DNA of 64,000 nt from Erythrophleum ivorense (Eukaryota > Streptophyta > Magnoliopsida > Fabales > Fabaceae): the NCBI GenBank assembly GCA_026724425.1, contig JAIUCV010000002.1:9739001-9803000 (forward strand), given 5' to 3'. Below are positions 1 to 12,054 of the stretch, piece after piece. The notes under the pieces are model-generated. The model was not told the origin of the DNA. It searched no databases and saw only the letters and a list, made by a program, of their open reading frames with translations. Positions within the stretch are counted from its first letter, which is position 1, and the number at the start of each line of letters is the position of its first letter. The translations under genes and the position numbers were made by a program.

Positions 1-640
1 GGGATAACCTCCTTGATCACACCCCGCAAGAGAATAAAATTTTTGCCCCTGTTAAGGTCAAAAGGCTTCCTAGCAATGTCTTTATTAATGGACTTGAGCC
101 TTAAGGCGCCCCAAATCAATATAATACCCAAAAGGCCAAAACATTATCAATCTCAGCCTTTTAGAAAATACCGTCGTTGATAGGCGTTTTTCCACCGGTG
201 AATCTAGAATGCAACCTTTTTTTGTTCTTGTTGGTATGTATGCAATTTGTGATACTGCATCAGATCTTAAGGTTCATCAGTGTACTGAAAAAAATGCCAT
301 TTACACTGGTGAGTTTCATATTTACAATAGAAGTTCAAGTTACACATCATTCTAAAGTTTTCACTCAAGCATTGTGAAAATTTCTCTCAAATGTTTACTT
401 TTTTCTTTTTCTTTTTCTTAAATATATCCCACACACGACTCTTATCTCTCAAAAGCATAATAACCAATTTTATCATCCTTCGATTTAAGGCCTAGAGTTT
501 CTTCAAGCAAGGGCAGATGTCATTCCATTTTTTATAATATAGCTCATTTGAGAGAAAATCTACCTGTATTAATGTGTACCAAAAGATATAAGAGACTGTT
601 TCCTTCTATCTAAAACGGTAGGTTTTTGACAAAAAGGCAT
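1..640. other. Spacer, no gene recognised
   Basis: No open frame here resembles a known protein. The first 200 bases are less AT-rich than the rest and could be a fragment of an old mobile element, but I could not assign a family. Pyrimidine-rich tracts occur near 390-420. Confidence 0.4.
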
Positions 641-644
641 TTGT

Positions 645-1080
645 CAGGCCTCCTTCATTTTTTTTTCTGCTAAAGCCTTGACTTGTGTCAGGTCCTTTTT
701 CCTCCTTTGCCAGAGTCCTGGCCTGTTATGCCCCTTTTTGTTTTCTTCAAAACTTCGGCTCGCATTAGGCTCTACTTTATTCCTCTATTGAAGCCCTGGT
801 TCGCATCAGGCCCTCTTTATTTTCCTGCAAGGCCCTAGCCCGCATTGAAAAAGCTCCTGTCAAACGGCTTTTATTTTTTTTTTATCAAGTCTGGGCTCGC
901 ACCAGAGCCTCCTTTATTTTTCTGTCAAAACTTTGTCAAACTGTAGGCCCCTTTTATTTTTCAGTCAAACAACAGACTTCCCTTTATTTTTCGGTCAACG
1001 CTCTGTCTAGCGACAAGCCCCCTTCTAGTTATCACAGCCCGGTCCAATGATAGGGTCCTTTCCATTTTGCATTGCCAAAA
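645..1080. repeat. Degenerate ~40-bp minisatellite
   Basis: About ten diverged units of roughly 35-45 bp repeat a pattern like CTTTATTTTTCTGTCAA followed by a GCCCTGGCTCGCATCAGGCC-like half. Examples of the second half lie near 700-730, 765-775, 795-815, 830-845 and 895-910; the TTTATTTTTC..GTCAA half recurs near 910-930, 950-965 and 980-1000. Units differ by substitutions and small gaps, so the array is old. It may be internal to an unrecognised transposon. Confidence 0.6.
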
Positions 1081-2147
1081 TATTCAGTCTGTGACATTTT
1101 GTCCCAGTGATTCAATGCTCTATCAGCCCTTAGACAAAATATTTGGCATTTGATTCTATTTTAGTTTTAATGTTATAAATTTTAAAAATTAAAAAATTAA
1201 AAAGTTTTTTAAATCATTATTCTAAAAAATCATTTTTTTATTCTACAGCATAAAAATTAATAAAATATCTAAAAAATATTCTGATTTTTTTGTTTTTGAA
1301 AATATAATTCTATTTTTATATTTTACAAAATATTTTATTAAAAACACATTCTTAAACAAATTATTTTTTATTTTTTGGTTCTTAAAACCAAAAAATTATT
1401 TTAGAAATAAGAAATCAAAAGGTCCTCTATCTCCATCTTTATTTATTGCCAAGTCAAGACCTCTTGTGAGGAAGAAATAGAGAGAGACGACATAATAACA
1501 TTGTATTTTATCTGAATTGTTTTTGTTATTTTAAATTTTCTGTTTGGACACCAATTCAGCTGTTCACAAAAATATCCAAAATAACTCGTTAAGAGTATTT
1601 TATTTTCTGGGTGAAATAGGTAGACATATTTTTAAAACTAAATATTATTACTATTTTTAATTTTAGTTGATTTATATGTGAGAATGATTAAGAAATCAAT
1701 TTTCTGGTAGAATTAGACAGTGCTTGCAATTTTCTTATTCTATTGGTAGAAGATGGTGATCTTCTTTAACGAAACCTTTCTTACTTCGTGGAATTCGACT
1801 GCAAAGGCACTTCAAAAAGTAAGCTATCTTTATAGCATTTAAATATTTTAAATTAATGAATTTTTAATCTTATTGATCTATTAAATAAAAAAGCCAGGTA
1901 CAACAACTGAAATTTTCATGTTCTATTGCTTTCTTTTTTGCTTCATAATTTCCAGATTAATTGTCTTCTCAAACGTTATATTCCTTCTCTTTTAAAAGCT
2001 CATGTTGAATTAAAATCTGCCAATGAGAGTATCCAAGCCTAGAGTGACCGTCCTTGATTCTGTGTTTCGCATTTTCCCTCGTGAATCGATAGCAATTCTC
2101 AAATGAAAACTTGTCTTCTTCGAGACATGAGTCGATCTCAAAATGGG
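1081..2147. other. AT-rich spacer
   Basis: Very AT-rich, with homopolymer runs from 1150 to 1400. No coding, RNA or terminal-repeat structure was recognised. Confidence 0.4.
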
Positions 2148-2194
2148 CACACACACACCTACCCACACACACATATATGTATATGTATATATAA
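2148..2194. repeat. Compound CA/TA microsatellite
   Basis: A run of CA dinucleotides, interrupted by CCTACC, passes into TATATG/TA repeats. It lies in the 3' flank of the RZFP34-like gene on the minus strand. Confidence 0.8.
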
Positions 2195-2532
2195 AGAGAA
2201 TAACCCAGAAAACATGAAATATGATTAACTAGCTTAAATTTTATTTAAGAAAATATGCTAATTTGTAGTTTATATCATTCCAAAGATTACAGTGAAACAC
2301 TATTGGCCCCAACCTCAAGTCACCCACACCACAAATTACATTAGTTGAGACAGCACAGCTCCCGAGTCCCGACAGCAAATCAACATGAAGAACCTGGGTT
2401 CTGTCCCATTGGATGTGGTCATGTGGCTCAGTGTGCGATCAAGATTCTCACCTCTGCACTTCGTCGTACACAATGAAGCACATACTCAGATTGATGTAGT
2501 CTCCAATGCAACCAATGACCACACCCATTTAC

Positions 2533-5126
2533 TCAGCCTCTGGTTTCTCGTGTGTTGTAGGATTTGCAGTTCAAACATTTTTGTGCCACAACATGGTAAT
2601 GAACTTGACTAGTTTTACCGCAATCATTGCAAAGGATCCAAACCTGTTTGACACAACCACCATTAGTCACTCGTAATCACAGAGACTTTTAACTCGCAAA
2701 AAAAATCACAGGTCAATGCAGAAGAAACGCTGACCATTTTATTTCGATAAGGTTCAGGCATTGGTGTAGCAGCAATCTCCATGTCAAACTTCTCCCAAAC
2801 CTTTGACATGTCACAAACTGACTTGGAACAGAGAGGACATGCATACCTGATGCAAATTCATACAATGATCAGAGCAATTTTCTGTAAGATATGGCAAAGG
2901 GGGAAGAGTAGGAGCTCTGTAACACTCACTGAAAATGCTCTCTCATTTCCTTCAGGCAGCTTTTATGTATTGTATGCCCGCACAACATTACGGTAACATC
3001 GTTTCTGGATTCAAACAAATACTGCAATCACCAGTTTTTGTGTGCTTGAGTCAGCCTCCATAGATACAACCAATTGGTACAAGGAATCATTATGAAAAGT
3101 AAATTATGGATTGTCACCTCAAAACAAACAGGACAATCATGATGCATTGCTCCTTCCACACAAGAGTGACTGTTTTTCAGCAGAGTTGAGTAGCAACAAC
3201 CTACGCAGAGGAATCATGAATGTAATCATCAAACAGGTAATACATTTTAAGATGATTTTACATTGGTGCTTACTAAAATAGCACAGGAATGAGAAATAAT
3301 TGCTTACCGCACTTGTAGCAATGGAAGAAATTCCCACGTCCTCCAATTCTGTATTGAAAACGTAATTAACAATCAGTCAGTCTTAATTTTGTTATCATAC
3401 ACTGTCGCTCTGACAAAGCAAATTAAAGCTTCAAAATATACTTAAAGGCCCTGATACTTAAGAGACAGTAACTATAATAGCAGTTCATAACCATACCTGC
3501 AAATCCCACAACCACTGCAATGGTACTGCTGCTTAGATATCTGCAGCAAGCACAAAAAGGAACCAGATTAGAAACTTCAGCTTGCACATCCTATTGATCA
3601 GTCCCCTAAACTATATATGCTACATTTGAAAGGAATGCAAACCGGCTAATGCTTGTTTCACATGTAATTATACCAGCATCCTTACCAAAGATAGAATAAA
3701 ATTAAAACAACAAAAACAAAAACAAAAACTGAAGAGGAAAAATACTCAGTTCCAGGATTAACTACTCACATCATCATCAAAGAGCTTGCATATATCACAG
3801 AAGTACTTGCCCAGACAAACACCACAGTTAATACAGTTTTGCTGAACCTGGTAGCAGCGGAAAGCAGCACAAGAAGAAATCAGTTATAGGTAGAGTGTAT
3901 GCGATGCAATCTCAGGATATAAAAGCGATGACTAGTCAAACAACACAGTCAATAAGATAGACTAATTCAGTAGTCTCCCGCGGCATATTGCCAAGTAAAT
4001 ATCTTGAATGAAAGTAAAAAAACTGGTGAGTGGTTGCTCATAAAAATATGGAAAAACAATTACTAAGTAATAAACTTCAAAATTCCCCAAGTCAAGTGTG
4101 TCTTTTGCTTCTTTTAGGTACGTGAGTGCACATGCACGGCCAATCTTTCTTTTTGGTAAATGCTAAAGATTTAACTCATCTTAAATTACAATTTAGATGT
4201 TCCCTTATAATTAAAATACCACAACAGAAGATTACACATATTGAAGAAAATCTAAACTCACCTCTTGTTCAGTCTCACAAAGCAAACATATCACCTGAAC
4301 AAGTCAAAGTTATTAATCAGCATTATGAAATTCCATGACCATGAAATAACCCAAAAAAAGAGAAGGGGGTTGAGGAGGGGAAGAAGTTGCAGATATTTAA
4401 ATAGGGGATGTCCAAAGAAGAGCATACCTGTTTGACTTGATGGCGGGGAATGTCATGTCTATGCTTCTGGTCAATATTGATATCGTTCTGCAGAAAAACC
4501 AGGATAATAAAAGTAAGCTCCACCCAAACAAAAGAAAAAATAATAATAATAAAAAGAAAGAATACCTATCCTGATGCTTTTCTATTCATATTCTCTGCTA
4601 TAAAAGGAATTAAAGAAAGATAGTTTCAATTAGGGACTAAGAAGATTGTCTTGAAATATGAAATAAGATGCAACCTTATCATTAACGGCAAGTTGGCAGC
4701 ATTCATGGATTAAGTATTTGGAACTCACAACTATCTAAAAATACAAGATTGGGGGTATATACTCACTTTTGCTTCATCGTGACAATGGTGGCAATAAAAA
4801 ATCTCATTACAACAGGGGGCCTTGAGATGACATCTCCTCCGGTAATGTTCACATCTGCAGAGAGACCCTATGATTTCAGCAAAATAATATAAAATGAAAC
4901 AACTTAAATAGAAACAAAGAGTATATGAACAAGAACTTTACCCATATTGCATATATCCTTTCTCTCGCAAGTCATTGATCATTTTGTGATCTGTTGATTG
5001 GCTTGATTCTTCTCCAGGCACGCACTCCACATATGATTGAGTATACACACCTTTCTCAGGCATATACTTCATGTCTTTGCACTCAAAGTGCAGAATCTCA
5101 GAGTGCATTACTTCCACTTCTCCCAT
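2533..5126 (-). CDS. RZFP34: RZFP34/CHYR1-like E3 ubiquitin ligase (CHY, CTCHY, RING-H2, zinc ribbon)
   Basis: A minus-strand gene of 11 coding exons: 5126-4942, 4854-4767, 4487-4428, 4294-4262, 3847-3770, 3540-3497, 3348-3308, 3200-3118, 3021-2930, 2846-2735 and 2643-2533. All junctions are GT-AG and in phase; together they encode 308 residues, the usual size of the family. Domain order: short acidic N-terminus; CHY zinc finger from about residue 63 (CEHYRRRC, then CCNEIFYCHHCHDEAK); CTCHY finger about 137-198 (HCSGCGIC, FFHCYKCGCCYS); RING-H2 about 199-241 (CPVC...CGHTIH...CPLC); C-terminal zinc ribbon about 273-303 (LCNDCGKT...KCLNCKSYN). All expected zinc ligands are visible. Relatives (Arabidopsis CHYR1/RZPF34, MIEL1) ubiquitinate regulators of ABA, drought and MYB responses; that role is inferred here. 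The RZFP34 rather than MIEL1 assignment rests on overall resemblance. Non-coding 5' exons probably lie upstream, since a TATA box sits near 7290. Confidence 0.93.
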
Positions 5127-7249
5127 GATACTAGCTATCTTTGGATTATATTACTAACTATCTAGAAGACCTGCATGTTGGAGCATATTTAGAAACAATC
5201 CTAAGACTTCTAAAGACATGTTTAGTAACCCCATCAAGCCAAGCAAACTCGAATACACTGTTGCTTTCTTCTACACCGCAGGAGTCCAAGAGGAGAAGAC
5301 ATCAAAACAAGTGCATTCACAAGAATTCCATATAAATATAGCACTGGGGGTACTTGAGAGCCTCCAGCAGTAAATAGAAATCAAAAGCATGGAATGATCA
5401 GTTGATTCCATGAAGAACTCCCGAACCAAATCCAACTATACAGGAGCCAACCAATAGATGCTCCAACCTATGTTCAAAGCAATAAACCACTCAATCAATT
5501 GCATTCCAAATAGTATAAAATAGTATATGTTTGTTTTTTGGCCTGTGAAGGGCAAGCCTCCTACCTTAATTGGCAGCTCTGCATTGATTCCTCCAAGAAC
5601 TGCAACTTACCAAAGTAAAAAACTTCATACCATCTGCACCTTGGGTAGATTCCTTTCGGTCAAATTAGTCCATTTTCCTCGGGCTTTTCTCCTTTAACAG
5701 CAAATGGAACTTGCCCAAGCCTAGACAAAAATGAAGGCTAGAAGAAGAAAGAAGGAAAGAGGGCACTGACATAAGAATTATACAGCGATAAACTGTGTGG
5801 CCGAACTATGGGTGTGGGGCATCAAGCAGGCCATTTGTCATAAATTATGCTAAAGGGAAATCTTGTAAGCCAAGACATCCAGCTTCAACAAAGTGAAAAC
5901 TGGTTCAAACTGTCTGTGGTATGTGGAGCAAAGGTATCGCACACAAAAGGACATGTACTTTTTGGGCCACTCATCCCTTGGTATAAACAGTCTATCTTTG
6001 CAGTGTTCACTTTCCGAAACAGGACGGTCCACTGCAGATGCAATGTGCATGCTCCTGCAAAACATTTTCATGTAGAAGCTACCTAAACGCGTTGAGCTTC
6101 CTGAAATTTTCTCACTCACAGACCCATATCCAAAATCCCTACGACAAGGCACCTTACCCTTCCATGCAAGTAGGAAAAGTTATCCGATTATCCTATTAAT
6201 TTTCAAACACATAAACTGCCTCCTTACATAAGCTACGAAGGGTCTATCCTACACCACCTGGGGAGCCATGATTGACTATGCCCCAGGAAACTACAACGCC
6301 AGTTGACACAGCTAACTTCTGAGCTTCCCCAACATGTAAAAAATAATGTACTATCGGGTACGTAGGAAATTTAATTTTCCAAGTGCATTGAAACCTATTT
6401 ATAAAATGTTTGGGTATTTTAAATATAAAAATTTTAAAATTTGTGTTATATATGTCCTAAATAATGTAGTAATATATATTTTTAATATATGCCGAACTTA
6501 AATTTTTTTAAATAGGTTTATGAGTACTTAAAAACTTATGGAATGCTATCACAGATCACTAATAGAGACAACAATATATTGCTGAAAGCAAGGTGAATTA
6601 TGCATTATCCATTGCTGAGACATTTGCGTAGTTTAGTACATTACTGAGGAAATTCCTCTACGGTTGACCAAACGTAGTAATACATGGGAAGATCCATTTA
6701 TCCATATGAGGAAGGTTGGAAAAGAGCAATCGCATGACATGATAGCAAGCACGAGAGTAATCGCAACCATAAGAAACGGGTAGCAATCAAAATTGACAGT
6801 CCAGAAACATAAAAAATGCCATAAACCACAACAAACAAATAAAACAAAAACATAAATCAATCTCAATGTCAAAATTTGTCGACTAATTAAGAAAAGATCA
6901 ATTCACATTCAATATCACTTAGTACTTAACACATCATTGAAGGAGGCCACCATCACAAAGCCCATCCCCCTTGAGGACAACAAAACAAAACAGGAAAAAA
7001 GGTACAGCTACCATGCTACGTTACTTAATAAAAAGAGGCTCACAGAAAACACTAACTACTCTAACACATCGGAGGAAGAAAAAGAAACAAATAATGAGAT
7101 GCACAAATTGTCACAGAACAACGAACTTTCAACTTAAGAGCGGAAGACGATGTCGTTGACGATCGAAACAAACAAAACCAGGATAAAATCCAGGAGTGTT
7201 AACTCGGGGCTCCGACTTGAATATCCTTTCAATGCTATTGCAGATCTGC
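5127..7249. other. Probable 5' UTR/intron region of the RZFP34-like gene
   Basis: If the TATA box near 7290 serves the ligase gene, this 2.1-kb stretch is its 5' leader with at least one long intron. I could not settle the splice sites: several weak donors exist between 7020 and 7200, and the sequence just before the ATG at 5126 offers a possible acceptor (CTAG). Short open frames here, including one of 100 codons at 5850-6152 (-), resemble no family I recognise. Confidence 0.4.
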
Positions 7250-7288
7250 AGAGTATCGGAATGATAAGGGAATCGAAATCAGGGTGGA

Positions 7289-7296
7289 TATTTATA
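7289..7296 (-). promoter_or_regulatory. TATA box, likely RZFP34-like gene promoter
   Basis: On the minus strand the sequence reads GGGCTATAAATATCC, a strong plant TATA box. Transcription would start near 7260. A diverged copy of the same box lies at 11769-11776 in the second duplication unit. Confidence 0.6.
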
Positions 7297-7461
7297 GCCC
7301 ACAGAAAAACGGGGTATTCGAGAGCCTTCCAAATTGAGCTTCTTTTACACGAAAATGAAGGAAAACGAAAGCCATTCTTGTTGGACTTGGACAGATGGTA
7401 TCCATCACTCCAAGGTCAAAACTGTGACTCAGATAATTCGATCACGTCTCAAGTAATAGGA

Positions 7462-7471
7462 TGACGTGTCA
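7462..7471. promoter_or_regulatory. ACGT-core (ABRE-like) element
   Basis: TGACGTGTCA contains an ACGTGTC core, the form bound by bZIP (ABF/AREB or TGA type) factors. It lies about 170 bp upstream of the minus-strand TATA box. Binding is inferred from motif and position only. Confidence 0.4.
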
Positions 7472-7621
7472 GCACCAGATGTTCCATCGACTTCCGTGTC
7501 CGACACTATTCTCAGTTCTAACTTTCCGCGTAGAATGAGGTTTTGCGTATTGATGTCGTAAAATGACACTTGTCTACATAAACGAGTATTTAGGGTAGAA
7601 ACAACCAACCTTGTTGTACTG

Positions 7622-7629
7622 ACACGTGC
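7622..7629. promoter_or_regulatory. G-box / ABRE (ACACGTGC)
   Basis: A CACGTG palindrome at 7623-7628 sits in an ABRE context about 330 bp upstream of the minus-strand TATA box. Two ACGT elements in a proximal promoter are the usual arrangement for ABA response, which fits the known biology of the CHYR1 family. Confidence 0.45.
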
Positions 7630-9005
7630 AAAACCGGGGAATCTGACGTGAAAGGATTAATCATTTTCACAGATTATTTGTTCTGTAAAGATATGGTCTG
7701 TCTTTGACTCTTTGTCCTCAAGTTTTATTTGGGTCTTTTAAAGATTCAAAGCTTATCCCTTCACGAAGGTATTTGACAAAATGAAAATGCATGGAATTTT
7801 ACGTTTGAGAATAGGTGGCAACAAAAACTAATATTGTTGTCTTGAGCTGTTTCATTATTTTTCTAAAACTTGCTTGATAAAGCTTGAGCTGATTTGGTTT
7901 AGATAATGGACGGAAGCCAAGTGAAAAGCCTTCATTTCCGGTGCTCTTAATAATGCATTTCGCAACAAAGAAAGCTTTTTTTTTTCTTTTTATTGAGCAT
8001 AGATTTTAAGAAAACGTCAATCATTGCAAGATTCATGGAATGTATTATTAAAGGGAACATTTGAAGTAAAATAATGTTGTTTGTCTTTTCTAAACGAAAA
8101 GCTTCATTGAATCATGATAAATGGATTGGCATATTCTTAATACATTTTCCTTCATCTAACGTTGCATCTAAATTGGGCCTTACCGAGCCCATTACACAGT
8201 CGAATAAGCGAGGCCTGAAATCCTAAATGGCCCCTTCCTATTGCATGGTGCTCCTTCTTTTGCAAAAATTGTTTTGAATAAATTAATTTTTTAATTTTTT
8301 AAAAATTATGCCCCTTAATCTAAAGTAAAATACTTCAAACTAGTTTCAAAAAATTATTTTTCAATTAGAATGGTCCTTTAATTAAGTAAAGTCACAATTT
8401 TTTAATAAATTAGCTAACATATTACATAAATGGGAGCTTACCTAATTATTAACTTGTCAAAATGTTTTGAGCCTTTAAAATGACATTATTTTCAATGATG
8501 TCATTTTTTAGGGCTGGCTTTTGTGACATTGGACAAAATGGCATTATTTTAGGATTCAAGACACCTAGACAAAATTAGTTAACAGACACACAGGTCTCTG
8601 GTATGATATATGTCCTCTAATTTGTTATTTTATCTAACAAAGAGACCATTTTAATTGATAAAAAAATGTTTGGAGACTAAATTGAAAGATTGTGCATTTG
8701 GATCATCAAATTAAGATAATAATAATTTTTTAGATACTAAATCATTAATTTATTCAAAATTTTTATTTAAATTCGATTTTCTCATCACCACCCAAAAAAT
8801 AAACGAAACCTATCCCCTTTTGTAATGGTTTTGGCTTAACCTAATTGCTAGCGAGATGAAGCTATCACTGCATCTAATGCAAACTTATAAACAAAAAGTT
8901 TATGAAATTTTTAATGAAAATAGTAAAATAATTAGTTGCCATATCAAAGTTATCCTACTCATTTATTACCTTTAGTTCTCATGATTGTTAGTGTGAAGAT
9001 CTTTA

Positions 9006-9028
9006 TTTATATATATATATATATATTA
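9006..9028. repeat. TA microsatellite
   Basis: About eleven TA units. The equivalent site in the second duplication copy (13709-13760) has a longer TA run followed by TC repeats. Confidence 0.85.
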
Positions 9029-11816
9029 TCTCAAATAAAATAAAGTAATTAAAAGAGATAAAATAACCTTCACGACTTCACTAAATCAGGGGCAGAGGGA
9101 GGCAGGGAGAGTATAGGGGGCTTGACCCCTATCATTTTAGGGATAATTAATTTGCATATAAAAATTCCGCTAAAAATTAGGTGTAACTTTCAAAAAAATT
9201 AAAGTTTGTGTGTAAGTTTCTATAAAATTACTTATGATTCCTCTTCATTCTTTTTATCTTTTTCCCCTTTTAAATGAATAATACGAAAAAATAGAAGTGA
9301 TAAGTACAAATATGCTATTGAGAGTAAAAGATAATTCAAGTATAAGAAAACAAAAAAGAGAATATCACATCAAAAGGAAGGGGAAAAAGATGAACATGCC
9401 ATGGTTTTTCAACCGATGTTAATTACGAAATTATTAAAATATGTGGTAGCTGATGAGGGAATCTTCACATGATGGTTGAATTTTTCTTTTGGTTAGATGC
9501 CGTGTGAAATTAATTTCAAGGTTTCACTTTCAGAGTTGAATAATTAATTAATTATCAACAGCTTTAGCCAATCATTCTGTATTAGAATTATTTCTCTTTT
9601 TTGTCAAAAATAAGGTAGGATGTACAATGATTGATACATAGACATATATCAATTTATCTTTTTCTTGTTTAACCCAATTCCAATAGTAGAAATCTTGCAA
9701 ACAACGCAAAGGGGAGAGTTTGAGAGCAATGAATACAATGCATGTTTCTAAATTATGATTCGCATCATATAATACAATTTTAATATTGTTGTTGTGGAGT
9801 CCGTATCAATCGGCTATAACACTTGCAATCTTTCTTATATTATTGATAATGTCCGCAACTGCAATTGTAATATAATCGTAATTATAACTGCAATTTAAAA
9901 CTATGAACAGTGAGATTGGTAAATAACCATAGTTAATTTGTGAGATGAGACTCTTTATTTATGTGCTTGATCAGTTTATCATATAATCACTAGATAATTA
10001 TAAGTCATTTATGATATTTATGTTTGCGAACAACTAGAGTATTCATAGACTTATCAACTAGCATAATGCTCGAAATATTCGAGGATTATTTTAATGAATT
10101 TTTGAGAGATTGGATTTTGGAGATGGATCAATTGATTGAATCTGATTCAAATTATAATTCATCATCACAACTATTAATAATAAAAAAGTTAACAAGTAAC
10201 AAGCATCGGATTTTTGTCCGCACGATGCTGCAAATTAGTGGCGTAGTATCACAATTGACATTGGGAAAACGACTGATCCCAACAGAGTTTTGTTTAAGAA
10301 AAGTAGAATGACTTTACTTCCATTCACTAACAGTTTATTTATATTTTTACTATTTAAATATCTTTTCGGTAAATAATGCCAAGAGATTTCTTTAGTGATC
10401 AAAGTGAGCATATAAGCAAAGTTTCAAATATTTTCCCTGCTTGAAAGAAATTATGAGTAGCTAATATCAATGTGAAGAAAATATTACAAACAGAAAAAAT
10501 ATAAAAATGCACAAAATAATGAGAATAAAAAAACACAATTTTTAAGTAGAAAATCTCTTAAATGTGAGAGATAAAAATTATGGGATTTAGTTTTAAAAAA
10601 ATTTATTACCAATAGATCAACAAATATAACAATGTGGTTGTAACAATTTTCAAGAACTCAACTTAATCCTTATTCACTATCAATAAAGTAAAAATTATTA
10701 CAATGACAATACACAAAATCCAAAAATATAAATATAACAACCCAATTAATAAAATAAAATAAATAATCTGATTATATAGATAAAATGTTTACTACCAAAA
10801 ACAACATAATAAAATTCCATAAAAATCAAAATCCAAATAACTCTCTAATCAATAATATCACAAAATGAGCAAAATTTTTTCTCCTTCTCCCATCAGCGGC
10901 GACACTGTGCGATTCGGATGTGAGAATAGAATAAAACCCTTCCTTTTATTTCTTTGTATTGCCTCACGCCTTCACACACTCTTTTGCATTGGGTCACGTA
11001 ACACTTACATCAAGCAACCATCATCTTTTTATTTTTATTTTTACTTTTGATAAAACATGTGGGCTCCATATTGAGGAGGACTCACAACACTTTTGTGTGC
11101 ATGATATGTTGTGAGGGTAGAATCTTCTTGGCCGACAAAAGGGGTTTAGATTCTTGCTTTCAAGTCAGCATAGAACCACAAGCCAAAAGAACACCTTGTC
11201 CATTAAGAACTAAAGAGAAATCATTAATCAACGTTCGGAATATCATTTGAAGATCTGATGCAAAACTCATCATAATGAAGAAATGGTGTGGCATGACGCT
11301 ATTGCAATTTTTAGAATCGCCCAAAAAACAAGAATTTAACCATTACTAGCAGTGTTGTTTTCCTCCTCTCAAATTAACTTTATCAACATTTGATCATTTC
11401 CAATGCTAATTACCAATATTTTTGACATTAATTGGATATATGCCAATAGCCAAGAATAAGACTTTTGCTTTCACCAATTCTCTCACCATATAAATGTAAT
11501 CCGGCCCATTATCCCAGTGAAGAATAAGAATAAAGATTAAAACCCATCATATGCTTTGCCAAATGAATGATTAACTACTTATTCATCCAAAATTTTTTAT
11601 GAAGCTTTTTCACAAAATTTTATTAGACTTATATCAATGTATGAACTTTTTCTTTAAGGTCTTTACTTTATATTTTGTTATCATCAAAATTAAATTAGAT
11701 TTTTTAAAAAATCGTAAAGCCAACACTATAAAGTATTGGAATTGAAAAGGAATCGAAATCAGAATGGATATTTATAGTCCATGGAAAAATAAAGAATTCG
11801 AGAACCTCCCAAATGA

Positions 11817-12054
11817 ATTCGGATCGATTGTAGTAATCCCATTACTACAAACAGTTTTGAATTTTTTTTAGAGACTAAAATATAATATAGGGTTAGTACA
11901 TTTAAAATTTCTAAAATATAATTTTCTTCATGTTAAAATTTCTAACTTTTCAATTACAATTTTTAAATATTCTATATCATATTTTAATCTAAAAAAAAAA
12001 CTCAGAAGAGGTTACTTCACGCCATGCAACAGATTAGATAATTCATGCACCTTG
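11817..12054. mobile_element. Insertion in duplication copy 2, possible MITE
   Basis: This 238-bp AT-rich segment interrupts the alignment with copy 1, where the site is whole (7325-7340). It is flanked by CAAATGA (11810-11816) and CAAATTGA (12055-12062), which look like an 8-bp target-site duplication with one later deletion. No terminal inverted repeats were seen. Near its left end is a perfect 10-bp hairpin: TTGTAGTAAT (11828-11837), loop CCC, ATTACTACAA (11841-11850). Confidence 0.55.

Larger units (their letters stand above)
7250..11590. repeat. Tandem duplication, copy 1 (lacks MOT1)
   Basis: Colinear, clearly recognisable similarity to 11732-18877. Matching blocks include 7259-7440 with 11740-12200 (interrupted), 7681-8010 with 12430-12720, 8821-9000 with 13521-13700, 9361-9540 with 14150-14310, 10021-10425 with 14876-15295, and 11092-11590 with 18363-18877. 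Between 10425 and 11092 there is only ~670 bp of unrelated sequence where copy 2 has ~3.1 kb including the MOT1-like gene. The left edge almost coincides with the presumed start of transcription of the RZFP34-like gene. No intact gene is seen here. Confidence 0.85.

Noticed and set aside
645..1080. CRISPR-like array
   Set aside because: Units are contiguous and diverged with no conserved repeat and unique spacers, and the DNA is plant nuclear.
5850..6152. A 100-codon minus-strand frame upstream of the RZFP34-like gene
   Set aside because: No recognisable domain or splice support; opposite-strand frames of similar length overlap it, as chance would give.
7150..7464. A 104-codon open frame (+)
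   Set aside because: It overlaps the minus-strand TATA box and ACGT elements, its counterpart in the second duplication copy is broken, and the product resembles no family.
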